A stretch of DNA of 64,000 nt, taken from Megalobrama amblycephala (taxonomy: Eukaryota > Chordata > Actinopteri > Cypriniformes > Xenocyprididae). Each line of letters begins with the position of its first letter. The first letter of the stretch is position 1. Both the position numbers and the translations under genes were made by a program. The notes beneath the pieces were generated by a model. That model was not told the DNA's origin. It did not search any database and worked only from the letters and a program-made list of their open reading frames with translations. This document shows positions 42,953 to 54,566 of this stretch, piece by piece. The stretch lies in NCBI RefSeq assembly GCF_018812025.1, contig NC_063049.1, forward strand, positions 8,158,602 through 8,222,601. The letters are read 5' to 3'.

Positions 42953-43822
42953 ATGAGCAATTCTAAACCAAAGCAAAGTACTGCGCCAGCAACACGGTCA
43001 GGCGCTACCATAGCGGGCAAGTTAGCAGCTATGGCGGCTAACAAAACCACGAGCAACAAAGATACACCTGATAAAGACAACACAGACAACTTGTCGATGA
43101 GCCAGCTAGTCTCAGAACTGGCAAAACAGCAGGCCAGTTTAAAAGAGGACATGGCAAGTTTAATACAAGACTCAGTTAAGCCGTTACAAGCCTCCCTTGA
43201 CACGTTACGTGAGACAGTAAGCTCGTTTCAGCACCGACTTGCATCAACTGAAGTACTGGTCGGCGAAAACTTTGAAAGGCTAGTCGCCGCGGAAGCGACG
43301 ATTAAATCTTTGAAAGCACAGAATTCGGCACTTCTCGACCAAATTGATGACATTGAGAATAGATCCAGAAGGGTCAACCTGCGTATTATTAATATTCCGG
43401 AAGGCGCCGAAGATGGAAAAGACACTATCGGATTTATATCTGGGCTGCTTCAAGATACCATGGAGAGCGTGTTTGACAAACCTCCTGAACTTGAGCGAGC
43501 GCATCGCGCACTTCGCCCCAAACCTGGAGCAGGACAATCTCCAAGACCATTCATCGTCTGCTTCCATCGTTTTCAGGAAAAGGAAAAAGCACTTCACTGG
43601 GTCAGGCGACATGATGTTAAATTCAACGGAGTGTCACTGAGGCTATACCCGGATACGAGCGCTGCGTTGGCGAAGAAACGCGCCGGATTCAAAGAAGTCA
43701 AACAATCCCTCTATCAGAAAGGAATAAAGTTTCAACTTATGTACCCTGCCCGTTTGCGTGTGAAATTCGGAGAGGAAACTCACACAAGACTAAAGACCGG
43801 TTCTGACCGTAATACATTGTGA
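42953..43822 (+). CDS. L1 ORF1 protein
   Basis: 289 open codons from ATG (MSNSKPKQSTAPATRSG). A basic N-terminus is followed by a coiled coil (residues about 45-135, with LVSELAKQQASLKEDMASLI) that mediates trimerisation, then the hallmark ENRSRRVNLRIINIPEG at the start of the RRM-like RNA-binding domain (about 135-235), and a C-terminal domain with KGIKFQLMYPARLRVKFGEE. The protein binds L1 RNA in the cytoplasm as a chaperone. The extreme C-terminus (TRLKTGSDRNTL) departs from the pattern I expect, so a late frameshift may have shortened it. There is no zinc knuckle. It lies about 460 bp before ORF2, as in a bicistronic L1. Confidence 0.9.
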   Translation: MSNSKPKQSTAPATRSGATIAGKLAAMAANKTTSNKDTPDKDNTDNLSMSQLVSELAKQQASLKEDMASLIQDSVKPLQASLDTLRETVSSFQHRLASTEVLVGENFERLVAAEATIKSLKAQNSALLDQIDDIENRSRRVNLRIINIPEGAEDGKDTIGFISGLLQDTMESVFDKPPELERAHRALRPKPGAGQSPRPFIVCFHRFQEKEKALHWVRRHDVKFNGVSLRLYPDTSAALAKKRAGFKEVKQSLYQKGIKFQLMYPARLRVKFGEETHTRLKTGSDRNTL

Positions 43823-44287
43823 AGTTATACGACACAAACAATATACATCAGGCAATAAGGTGACAATTTATTTATTTATTTTTTTTCTTCTATCGCAAGT
43901 TATCTAAAACTTTAAGAAATGCTAGTATGTTGTTTCTGTTCATCACCTTGATAGTTAGTACAATGTATAACAATGACGCTATACTGAACTCCGTGTGAAT
44001 ATTGTGGTTTGGGATCTCTCAAGGAGGTAAGAAAAAGACTGGATAATCGGGAGCCATTAAACTTGAGTAGGATTCTGCGGCTTGTTTCAGTTGGGGAAAC
44101 AAGCAAGGGGATCATGTTGGGAAGTTTGTTTCTATGTTACTTGTTTTATCAAAAAAGTGTTGGAAAAGTTTAGTTTTATGTTATGTTTATGAAAGAACTT
44201 AACAATGAGGAAACATGTAAGTTGATGATTGTATCTTTAATTTGTGATTGCCTGTTCATATTTGCCCATGTCTGATGTGGCTGATAA

Positions 44288-47200
44288 TACAAATCTTTTG
44301 GGGGATCAAAAGTTAGATTTGTTAGCTGGAATGTTAAAGGCCTAAATAGCCCAACTAAAAGAGGAAGAATTTTTGCATATTTAAAAAGAATAAAATCTGA
44401 AATAATATTTCTACAGGAAACCCACCTACGTATGGCTGACCATCTCAGAATTAGGAAATCATGGGTGGGACAAGTTTTTCACTCCAACTTTAACTCTAAG
44501 GCAAGGGGCACTGCCATATTGATACACAAAAGTATCCAATTTACCGCCGCTGCTTCTATTGCAGATCCTCAAGGAAGATATGTTGTAGTCTCTGGGATGT
44601 TATATCATGTCCCTGTTTTATTAGTTAATGTATATGCTCCTAACTGGGATGATGTGAATTTTATTAACAAGTTGATTTCTTTATTGCCAGACCTAAATTC
44701 CCATCTCATGATTTTTGGTGGCGATATAAATTGTGTTATGGATCCATCCCTTGACCGTTCAAGTCCTAAATCTTTATCCCGTTCTAAGATGGCCCAAGCT
44801 TTATCCACGTTCTTGGATCAAATGGGGGCTGTTGACCCTTGGCGATTTCTTTTTCCAAACAGCAGAGCATATTCCTATTTTTCACAAGTTCATCACTCCT
44901 ATTCAAGAATTGATTATTTCTTTATAGATAAATCTCTCCTTCCTTCTGTTGGACAAATCGAATATTTACCTATAGTGGAATCAGACCATGCCCCCTTGCA
45001 ATTAGATCTAATTTGCAATTTGAGGTATAACGAACGGCCTATGTGGAGACTAAATACGGCCTTGTTATCAGATCCTGCATTTTGTTCATTTGTATCAACA
45101 GCTGTAGATAATTTTCTATTACATAACAAATCAGAATCTATCTCAGCATCTACATTGTGGGAGACATTAAAAGTAGTTATCAGGGGAGAAATAATTTCAT
45201 ATACCTCAGCTCTCAACAAAAAACGTAAACAAAAACAGGACAATTTAATTGATTCTATAAAAAGGTTAGATTATCAATATTCCACATCTCCCTCACCTGA
45301 ACTTTATAAGTAAAGGCTGAACCTTCAAGTTCAGTATAATCTGTTATCAACAAATAAAACAGAATGGTATTTATTACGTTCTAGAGGATATATATATGAA
45401 CATGGAGAAAAAGCAGGACGACTTTTAGCACACCAGTTAAAATCTAAAGCTGCCTCTCAACTTATACCTCAAATTTGCAACAGTAATAATGATTTAATAG
45501 TTAACCCAGTTGAAATTAATAACATTTTTAAGAACTATTACTTAAATTTATATACTTCTGAAAGCCCTGAATCTAACTCTGAAATGTTGCAATTTTTAAA
45601 CAATATAGATATACCCACCCTTAATTCTGTACAGAAAAGTAATTTAGATCAGCCCATACAAATAGAAGAAATTTTAAACTCCATCACATTAATGCAGAGT
45701 AAAAAAACTCCCGGCCCTGATGGCTATCCAACAGACTTTTATAAAAAAATTTGCAGATAAATTAGCCCCTCTTCTTCTTGATATGTTTAAAGACTCTTTG
45801 GGAAAGGGTAGTTTGCCACAAACTTTGAATGAAGCAAACATTACACTTTTATTAAAACCTGGTAAGGATCCTTTGAAATGTAATTCTTATAGGCCAATTT
45901 CTCTTTTAAATTCTGATGTTAAAATCCTGGCAAAAATCCTTGCTTTACGTTTAGATACAGCAATAGAAAACTTGATTTCAAAAGACCAAACAGGGTTTGT
46001 CAGAGGCCGGCATTCTTTTAGTAACATCCGGAGATTGTTAGGGGTAATCCACTCACCTAAACTTTCTCAGAACTCTGTCCCTCAAGTAGTCTCGTTAGAC
46101 GCCGAAAAAGCGTTCGACAGAGTTGAATGGAAATATTTATTCTCTGTGTTGGAAAGATTTGGCTTTGGAACGCATCTTCTGTCTTTAATTAAGTTATTAT
46201 ATTTTTCCCCTAATGCGTTTGTAATCACAAATAAAGTACGGTCAGAGTCTTTTCCTCTATCCAGGGGTACAAGACAAGGCTGTCCGCTTAGTCCTTTACT
46301 TTTTACTTTAGCCATCGAACCCCTATCTATAGCGTTAAGACACTCACAGAATTTTACTGGCATCAACAGTAGGGGCATAGAACATAGAGTATCGCTATAT
46401 GCCGATGATATGCTGTTGTACATTTCAGATCCGATTTTAGGTATTCCACAAGTAGTTAAGATATTGAAACAATTTGGAACATTCTCAGGCTATAAACTGA
46501 ATTTTTCAAAAAGCGTTTGTTTTCCCATAAACCGTAAGGGCCCCCATATTACGAACACTGATATACCTTTTCAGCTGTCTGTATCAGGTTTTAGATATTT
46601 AGGGATAAACATCACTCGGGGATTCCCTAACCTTTACAAAGAGAACTTTGCTCTTTTAATCGACAAGTTAAAACTAGACCTCAAAAAATGGTATTTGTTG
46701 TTTCTTTCTCTTGCAGGTAGAATTAATTGCGTAAAAATGAATATTTTACCAAGGTTCATGTACTTGTTTCAATGTATCCCAATCTTTTTGACAAAGTCCT
46801 TTTTTCAGAATCTAGACAGATTGATTTCATCATTTATATGGGGTGGAAAAACACCTAGAATTCGGAAGGAATTTCTCCAAAAACAGAAATCTCAAGGTGG
46901 ATTAGTGCTTCCTAACTTTAGGTATTATTATTGGGCTGCGAATATCTCAAAAGTACTTTATTGGCTTAAGAACCCCAATGATGTCTGGTGTATTTCAGAG
47001 GCAAAATCATGTACTTCATCATCTCTTCCTGCTTTAGCTTTATCTAAATTGCCCCTTGGTATTTCATTGTATACTCAATGTCCAGTTGTAGCAAACACCC
47101 TTAAGATTTGGTTTCAGTTCAGGCAATGTTTTGGTTTTAAAGACTTCTCCATAGCCAGCCCTATATGCAAGAATCACCTATTCCTTCCAGCTCAATTGGA

Positions 47201-48090
47201 CTCAGTCTTCAACCAGTGGCAACATTTAGGTCTTGTCAAATTTAGTGATCTTTTTATCGATGATTTTTTTGCCCCATTCTCCACTCTCTCCTCAAAATAT
47301 AATCTGCCAAGATCACACATGTTTAGATATTTTCAAATTCGTCATCTAATCCAAAATCATTGTCCCACTTATCCCTCCATTCCTCCCAGTACAGGATTGG
47401 ACGCAATTTTAAATATTCCATTGCATATGAAGGGAGTAATTTCTAATTTATATAATATTTTAATGTCAATAAAAAGTATTAATCTAGACAAAATCCGTGC
47501 AGACTGGACAAAGGATCTGGCAGCGGATATAACAGATGAAACTTGGAATAATGCAATATCTAGAGTGAATGGAACAACATCCTGTACTCGCTTGGGTTTA
47601 ATCCAGTTCAAGGTCCTCCACAGACTTTATTACAGCAAGGTTAGACTGTCCAAGATCTACGCTAACGTAGAAGACACCTGTGAACGATGTCATTCTGCTA
47701 AAGCAGACTTGGCTCATATGTTTTGGGCTTTGCTCCAGACTGCTTGATTACTGGACAACTATATTTAAAATTCTATCTGAAGCATATAGTAAGGATATCA
47801 AACCTAGCTTTGAAATGGCTATTTTTGGAGTACCTGAGCAAGGTGTGGTCATGTCTAAAAATTGTCAAGATGCTTGTGCTTTTGCATGTCTTTTGGCTCG
47901 GAGGAGAATATTACTTGATTGGAAATCAAAGAAACCACCTTTAGTTTCACTCTGGCTTAGTGATGTAATGCTGTTCTTGAAATTGGAGAAAATTAAATAT
48001 TCTATTAGAGGATCCTCCAAACGTTTTTATTCTGTATGGACTCCAATGATCTCATATTTTGAAAAGGGTGCAACTCTTCCCCCAAACTAA
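44288..48090 (+). pseudogene. L1 ORF2 (endonuclease/reverse transcriptase), few lesions
   Basis: The endonuclease begins VRFVSWNVKGLN and has IIFLQETH, LLVNVYAPNWDD, FGGDINCV, SRIDYFFI and VESDHAPL, covering the catalytic Asn, Glu, Asp and His sites. A TAA at 45311-45313 interrupts an otherwise continuous frame, which goes on to KKTPGPDGYPTDFY. A one-base slip in an A7 run (about 45740-45748) then shifts to the frame 45720-47747, with NSYRPISLLN, VSLDAEKAFDRVEW, RQGCPLSPLLF and the catalytic YADDMLLY. A second slip near 47731 shifts into the tail, with the zinc-knuckle region CERCHSAKADLAHMFW and a C-terminal domain ending at 48090. The start is unclear: ATG at 44268 is in another frame. The enzyme would nick DNA and prime reverse transcription at the target. 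Confidence 0.9.
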
Positions 48091-48782
48091 ATGAACGCCT
48101 GTGCATGTTTGAACAAATAAATAAATCGGACACAATGGGCTAACAACCATGTCAATTTCCTCGATGTTTGTAATATCAGAACTTTGAGATTCTGTTTGTC
48201 CAATACTTTTCCAATTTTTTATTTTTTTTTAAATTTATTTATTATTATTTCTTTTTTTATATATAACTGTTCTGGGGTGGGTTGAGGGTAAGGGGTAAAT
48301 TGTAAAATCAAAAGGAACATTGTTCATTGTATCTGTATGTAATATGTCACTGTTCTTCCTTTAATAAAATATATATAAAAAAAAAAAAAAAATTAATAAA
48401 TCATGTGAAAGAATGTCACTCTTTTCTTTGAAGAAAATATTACTTTGTACGAAGTCACTGACATTGTTCAAACTGTAAAGATGAAAAGTTTGTATTTTCT
48501 GTGTTGGTGTTTGATGCTAGTGTTTTTACTCTCAGTGTGTTCTTGTGCATAGTGTTTGGCTGCACTGAGCCTGTTTTGAGCCATGTGTTAAGAGTTGTGT
48601 TGCTTGGAATGAGTTTTGCAGGTGATGTGAACTGTTTAGCTCAGGTGACTGTTGGTAGTGCAGACTGTAGTTAGAGTTTTGCACATGTAGCTCCAGTTGT
48701 GCTCACTGTCGTTTAGCAATCGAAAAAAAAAAAACTGTAATAAACAAAATTAAAAATCACTATCATGAGTGCTGTGTGTTCC

Positions 48783-49580
48783 AATAGACCCCTTAATCGC
48801 CTACGTCACTGTGACGTCACCGCTCTAGCTGGAGGCAAAACATTTATAAGAACTCATAGCAGGCGCGCTAAAAGTTTGAGGTTTTGACTTTAAAATGTCG
48901 TCTTGATGTGTTTTTGGCTGCCAGAATAGAAGGAACAGGACGTTTGGTTCTAAAAAAAACTAAAGTTTTACCAGATCCCGGCAGACATTCCTTCACAGAA
49001 ATCAAAAAGATAATTGTGGTTGAATGCAATACGGCGTACAGACTGGACGAAGACGATCATAAATAATGCTCGTGTTTGCAGTGCACACTTCATATCAGGT
49101 AAAATAATCGATGCATATGAACTGGTGTGTTGGTTTTATCTAGTACAAATCAGCAAGTTTCTAGCTAGCTTAAACTGTTAAACAAACATACAGCGATAGA
49201 TGTGCGTGCCATCCTTTGAATGGTCTCTTAAAATAATCCACATTGCAAGCCATATTCATAGTTAGCCCAGCGTTAGGTTACATTAGACAATAAGCCTTGA
49301 CAAAATTCCCCGAACCACCTGAAAGTAATTAATATGTTGTCTAGGAAATATCCAAAACTTAAGTTAATTTACAAAAATAGCTGTCACGGTCCCGCAGAGT
49401 CATTGACTGTACATATTCGGACAGTTCTGAACCTTCTTCTGCATCCATGTTCAATAAATCCCTCCTAAAACATGCTAGCTTACGCTTGTCAACATTGAGT
49501 CCAGCGTCTCCTTTTGCCTCCAGCTAAGCCCCGCCCACCAGGAAACGTTGCAATGTTTACAAACTTTTAAGGGGTCTATT
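48783..49580 (+). mobile_element. THAP-domain DNA element (P-element-like), non-autonomous
   Basis: The left end AATAGACCCCTTAATCG and the right end, inverted, AATAGACCCCTTAAAAG are 14-15 bp terminal inverted repeats; GCCTCCAGCTAAGC near 49522 is also an inverted match to TAGCTGGAGGC near 48826. The interior carries a THAP exon with a donor but no transposase body. A consensus CRE (TGACGTCA, 48812-48819) lies just inside the left end. THAP domains occur in P-type and Kolobok-type transposases and in host THAP proteins; the superfamily here is not settled. Confidence 0.75.
48895..49098 (+). pseudogene. THAP zinc-finger exon, degenerate
   Basis: From ATG at 48895 the frame reads MSS-stop-CVFGCQNRRNRTFGSKK. 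After a one-base slip it continues KFYQIPADIPSQKSKR, a stop, LWLNAIRRTDWTK and NNARVCSAHFISG, then a donor (ATATCAG|GTAAAA). The C..C, the W, the AVNR-like core and the VC(S)xHF end match the C2CH THAP fold that binds DNA. Two stops and one frameshift kill it. It would have been the first exon of a transposase or THAP protein. Confidence 0.8.
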
Positions 49581-49754
49581 TGTAGAATTCATTTTACAGT
49601 TTCTATGGTCACAAAAAAACAACAACAACACAGCCATCTGTCCTAAGCCCTCACAGCTTCAAGCACATGGGTGTCGCAGGAGAACGTAGTCTCACTGGAA
49701 ATTCATAACAAAGCTTTAAAGAACCACAATTCTGGCATACCAGAAGACATTTCC

Positions 49755-49825
49755 TGCATTGGTCGGGAATCAGACCCGGGTCTCCTGCATGGCAGGTGAG
49801 AATTCTACCACTGAACCACCAACGC
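49755..49825 (-). tRNA. tRNA-Gly (GCC)-like, degenerate
   Basis: On the minus strand GCGTTGGTGGTTCAGTGG starts a good acceptor stem (GCGTTGG with CCAATGC, one G-U). The anticodon loop is CTGCCAT (anticodon GCC, Gly), but the anticodon stem CTCAC/GCAGG has two mismatches and the B-box GGTCTGATTCC has two changes. It is probably a decayed tRNA gene or tRNA-derived repeat. Its tail, TGTCTTCTGGTATGCCAGAA, matches the tail of the tRNA-like unit at 24911. Confidence 0.75.
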
Positions 49826-49904
49826 TTAGCTGTGGTGACATCTGTGCTCACAGGGAGTGAGGGTATGGTCCCTGGCTCGTCGTAAGTGATGGAAGATGAC
49901 GAAG

Positions 49905-50030
49905 CTCTTTTACGAGGGGCACATAATTTGGGGCTGCACAGTGATGACAACATTCATAATGGCAGGTTATTGCCCTTGAGCTTACAATCGTCGTCAGTAA
50001 TATCGATTAGCAGAACTTACGCAGAACGTT
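49905..50030 (-). repeat. block shared with first tRNA-Gly unit
   Basis: In minus orientation GTTCTGCTAATCGATATTAC to CCCCAAATTATGTG matches 25035-25133 nearly base for base. It lies upstream of the tRNA-like sequence here but downstream of it in the first copy. Confidence 0.75.
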
Positions 50031-50039
50031 TAGCTGCAG

Positions 50040-52439
50040 GGACAATTATTAGGGGGGGAAATTATATTTTTATATAATTATAATAAATATAATTATATTC
50101 TTTATATTTATTTTTATTATTGTTACAAATTTGATTACCTAAACAGAAACACTGCGATGAATGTAACTCTGAAACATGAAACAAAAACACATGTATTTTA
50201 TGTATTTAACAATGTACTACACTGAAGGTCGAAATGGTCTGAAGTGTGCTCCTTTGTGCCTCCACTGTGCAATTGTGCCATTGTGATTTATGATGCCTTC
50301 ACATGCTCTCAGAATTATCATAAATACAACTTTCCTAGGTAAAAAGCAGACCCTCAAACTCAGAAGAGGTGAAAAAGGTGACAAACTAAATAATTGTAGG
50401 GGGGACGGGGGCAGTCCCCCATGAGAAAATGTTTGTTATTTTAGCATGTAAACGGGGCTAAAGGCACACCTTAAGAAAAATGTGCTTTTCACTACTCTAA
50501 AAGTGTATGATTGCAGAAAAAATATATATGTTTGTATTGAACATTGGTGGAGAAGCAGATTTTGTGTGAAAATTTATAAAAGTGGTTTATTTTGTTTAAA
50601 AATCTTATAAATCTATGAGGTGGCAAGGGGGCCTTTTACCCCACACATGGGGTAAAAGGCACACCGTACTGATACAAATACATTAGCTAAAATAATATTT
50701 AAAATTTAAAATATTATTTTTAATAATGTCTAGGTTCATACTTGTTCAGAAGAATAACTTTAGCAAAGTTTGTATTTTCTGTTATTTTTACAAATAAAAT
50801 AATTTTGTTCAATAAATATACGGTCATTAAAATATGTTAATATAAAAATATATTTTAAAAATACAGAAACAAAATTATTTTAAAAAGTAAAGATTCTGAA
50901 AGCATTGAAGGAGATCCCATAATATTTAATACAGATTTACAGTAGTAACAGTAAGTGATATTTTATTATGATATGATTAATATCATATTTTTTTAAATAT
51001 GATTGCTTCGTTATAAATATGGGTTTTATCTCTAAGGTGGATACACAATTTGATACATGATATTTATTATCTGAATCTATCCATGTCATGTCAACAAATG
51101 GAATAGATAGCCAGCTTTTAATTATCATGTAAATTATTGTGCCTTTTGCCCCAACAGCAGGTACGCTTTTTACCCCAAATATCATACTTTTACATATTCC
51201 GTTATTGAAAAATTGTTGCTTTAATTACCTTGAACAAAACTGAAAATCATTAAGACCTTTGTCTGAAAATACAAACATTGATTTAATCGATTCTCATTTG
51301 CTACAACATTTAAAAAACATCAAATATTAGATCAAACTACCTCAGAATCAACTTTGCGCTGCTGCCCGCGATCGTGTCAAAAATCAGACAAATTTACACG
51401 TGCATTTGAAAAGCGGATGTTTAGGAAAGTGCTATGGCAAGTTTTTGTGACACCTAGTGGTTTAGAGGAAAATAAAATCAAAGGCAACTTTTTCCCCGTT
51501 GTACCCAGTACATGGCAAATTTCCTCAAAAAATGAAAAAAAATAAATAAACAAATCTCTCAACTAATGCTGTAAACTATAAAGGAGCAACAGTTGGTACA
51601 TCATTATAATATTAAAGGTTAAAATTAATTGATTTGTAAGCTATATAAAGAACATAAATAAGTTAATAATAACGTTATAGGCTAATACGTTTTTAATGAC
51701 TTCATTATGTTTCTACTCATTTTTTAGCCAATATAAACATTTAAATGGTGGCTGTCATGAAACGGATTTATTCAAACATACTTTCAGTATTAAAGCACAT
51801 GTTAAGTACAAATAGCCTACAAGGGATATGCAATAGTCTATAGTGCATATTTAGCAAAATGCTCCTGTCTAAGTTCATTTTTGTAGCTGACTAACAAGTG
51901 TTTGGACACTGTACGGCTTTTCTGAGGTAAATGGGAACGGTAAATGAGACATTTTTTACAATATTTTTTATTGACGTCTTTCCGCAGTTGAAAACTCATT
52001 GAGCGATTTACACGAGACATGTCACGGATATTGTTAAGTTGTACTGTATCCTTCAACATACCTTCAGAGGTTCATTTATGTTTATTTCATGTTGTTACAA
52101 ATAAAGTGGAAGAGATGATCGGTTTGTGCGCTCTGCTTGAACTGATGGCGCTGTCACACAGAATGCCAGGAAAGATCGCAACAGAGACATTACGTATGAT
52201 CTCACTCCAGTTTATGGGAAAGTAGTCCATTTTCGATTCTTCTGAGGTTCACGGTGATGCTTGCCCTGATTCAACTAACCGCATTGACTGCGCAGATATC
52301 AACATCGCAACGGGCTTGTAGGTTGCCAAGTTGAGGTCACAAATGGGTTTGAATTTGTCTGATGTGTTGATTGCCCGAGTAGGATGCGTTTCATATAAGA
52401 TCTGGCAACATAAAAATAAAATAAGATTTTTATGCGATT
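50040..52439. other. AT-rich spacer, no gene recognised
   Basis: Holds several copies of a GGGGTAAAAGGCAC-like motif in both orientations (near 50458, 50631, 50649, 51141 and 51169) but no coding or transposon-end signature. A stretch near 52000-52400 is less repetitive. Confidence 0.45.
50631..50660. repeat. perfect short hairpin
   Basis: GCCTTTTACCCC, a 6-base loop (ACACAT), then GGGGTAAAAGGC: a perfect 12-bp stem. Confidence 0.9.
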
Positions 52440-52580
52440 ATAATTATAACGAGGTTTGGGCCATACAAATTACGGGAGTTTCCCGGGAGAAATAGCAAAA
52501 CGGGAGGGGGGCGGGAGATGGGTGTGAAATACGGGAGACTCCCGGCAACAACCGGAGTGTTGACAGGTATGCTTGGGAAT
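52440..52580. repeat. CCCGGGAG-rich element end
   Basis: GGGAGTTTCCCGGGAGA and GGGAGACTCCCGGCAAC inverted pieces ahead of TTGACAGGTATGC, a common zebrafish-type DNA-element terminus. The other end is not seen. Confidence 0.45.
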
Positions 52581-52616
52581 AAATTGGCCCACTTTTAATA
52601 TAAAAAAGTATATGTT

Positions 52617-53000
52617 TAAAGGTGCAGTATGTAAGAATTGTGTCCGCTAGAGGTTGCTAGAAGCCTATTCAAAACAAAGGCGTAGCTTGATGATGGCAAG
52701 TTTGGCACGCAGAATTTTGGGACATGTGGTCTTCACCTCAACAGACGCTGCAAAAGAATAGGGATAGGACTCAAGAAGAAATCATGTTCATGGATGTGAT
52801 TATTAACGTTACCGTAGTATGAAGCAGAGCAGGAGCGAGTGTTGTGGGGCTGAACGAGGAGCTGGAGCGATTGATCAACACACGCCTCACGAGCAGCAGA
52901 ACTTTTATTATGCCACAGTCGCCGGCGCTGCTTCCGCTTTTCCGTTCATGAGTTTGAGGTAACACAGCTCTGTTTATCATATTAGATACATTTGAGTGTG
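52617..53000. repeat. interspersed repeat starting AAAGGTGCAGTATGTAAG
   Basis: The start sequence with CCGCTAGAGG shortly after is a familiar teleost repeat end. The right boundary is uncertain. Confidence 0.4.
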
Positions 53001-53269
53001 TTGAAAATGATGTTAGCGTTACTCTGAGCGTTCGCTCGGTGGCTGCTGTGAGACACTGTTACACACTGCAGTAAGATAGATCGATTTTAGAATATCATAT
53101 TAAATGCTGGATGGCTTGTGTTGATAAATGGCATGCAATTAATTTTAAAATGTATTGTATGATGGAGAAAATGCTGTATTACTGTTACTAAAAATAAAGC
53201 TGCATCTGATTATGCTATGTTAGCTACTTGACAAAATAGTGTTTTTCTCTGAGGCATGGTAAAGCATGG

Positions 53270-53279
53270 TACACACACA

Positions 53280-53342
<63 letters not shown>
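53270..53342. repeat. (CA)n microsatellite
   Basis: About 36 CA units with one TACA interruption near 53285. The open frame across it is a repeat artefact. Confidence 0.97.
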
Positions 53343-53345
<3 letters not shown>

Positions 53346-53476
53346 CATAGAGAGAGTAAGAAACATTATTTTATTTCAATAAACCTGTTTTTGAACAATA
53401 TCATATGGTATGCATGTGGTTTTGCTTCTTTTGTCTAATTGTTACAACCTACCCCAGCATGTGTTACAAAACACGG

Positions 53477-54128
53477 TGCGTTCCAAACGGGATATATCGC
53501 CCTCCGAAGGGCACTTCGGAGTGAAAATGATCATGGCCGCCATGTTGAAGGGTCGTTCCAAAACGAAGTGATCAAAACTGGCCACTTCAAAGGGGCCTTC
53601 GGAATGAGGGATTTTGAAGGGTACAACTGATGGACACTTCGGGCCCCCATGATCCTTTGCACAGGGAAGTTCTTTGACGTCACAGAATGGGTACAGGAGG
53701 TTAGGAGTTCGATTTTACCTATAAATGTAGCTATGTATAGTATTTTTCTATACTACTGTAATATTTATACGAGTTAGATTTGGTACATTATTATGGACAA
53801 AACGACAGTGTACTTCAACAAAAAATACTTTACAGCTCCCTTTATCACTCCATTCAAATGTTAGTACAAAATACATAGACACAATATAGCCTACATGCGA
53901 TAAACCTAAAATAAATAAATAAATAATCTAACGTTAAACAAAAGGCGCAGCTTGCACAATTTACTCCTCTTTGATTGTCTCGTCAAGATGACGCAGAAGT
54001 GCGTTCCAAAAGAAGAGTTTTTTGACCCCTACACCCTTCATCTTTCATCCCTTTGAAGCTCTCACTCCGGAGGGTAAACCCTTTGAAGGGACTAGGGCAT
54101 AGGGATGAGCCCTTCTGAATGGAACGCA
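53477..54128. mobile_element. non-autonomous DNA element with TGCGTTCCA ends
   Basis: The left TGCGTTCCAAACGGGAT and the right GAATGGAACGCA are inverted; sub-terminal GGGATATATCG/CCCTCCGAAGGG and CTTTGAAGGGACTAGGGC motifs recur in both orientations. 652 bp with no transposase; no certain target duplication. A CRE-type TGACGTCA occurs at 53675-53682. Confidence 0.7.
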
Positions 54129-54566
54129 GGGAAAGTCGTCCTGACAACACGAGTAGTCATTTTCAATAAAGTCGCTAAGTGGACGCAAGATGGCGCCAGT
54201 GAGTCACGGTTTGTTATACAGCTTCGTTGTTATTGACAGTCATTATCAGAAAATATCAAACTTCGGAATGTTTAAGAATGTCAATTGAAAACTCTACACA
54301 TGCTGACTGCTATATGTTAAAATATGAGTTTTAAGTAATAAATGGATTAACATCTCTATCTCTCTCTTGGACACACATTAAGAAAGAGAAAAGCTGCATA
54401 TAATACGAAAAGACTGATAAAACTTAGTGCTAGGTTTAAAGTCTAGGTTTGTTTGTTCATATTTTAGGCTGGCAATCCAAATGAGCCATACAGCTACACC
54501 ACAGTATAGCTGTGTGAGTTAATGTGACTAACCTTTGTGGATGTGATGTCTCATACAATTTGATGA
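54129..54566. other. spacer, nothing recognised
   Basis: No coding or repeat signature. Confidence 0.5.

Larger units (their letters stand above)
42808..48389 (+). mobile_element. near full-length L1-clade LINE
   Basis: A 5'UTR of about 145 bp (from CGACTTCCGGTTTGGCG), ORF1 (42953-43822), a spacer of about 460 bp, ORF2 (about 44288-48090), a 3'UTR and a terminal TATATAAAAAAAA poly-A. AAATAAAT-like sequence occurs on both flanks and could be an imperfect target duplication. Length about 5.6 kb. Codon content and few lesions point to recent insertion. Confidence 0.9.
42279..48738. mobile_element. TIR element split by the L1 insertion
   Basis: The left arm (42279-42590) begins ACAGTTTTTTTCGATTGCTA; the right arm (48738-48480, inverted) begins ACAGTTTTTTTTTTTTCGAT and both continue AAACGACAGTG(G/A)GCACAACTGG and TGTGCAAAACTCTAACTACA. 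The arms stay similar for about 90 bp and then diverge. No transposase is seen. The L1-type LINE lies between the arms, so the DNA element came first. Confidence 0.75.

Noticed and set aside
53256..53438. Open frame of repeated Thr-His
   Set aside because: Pure translation of the (CA)n microsatellite.
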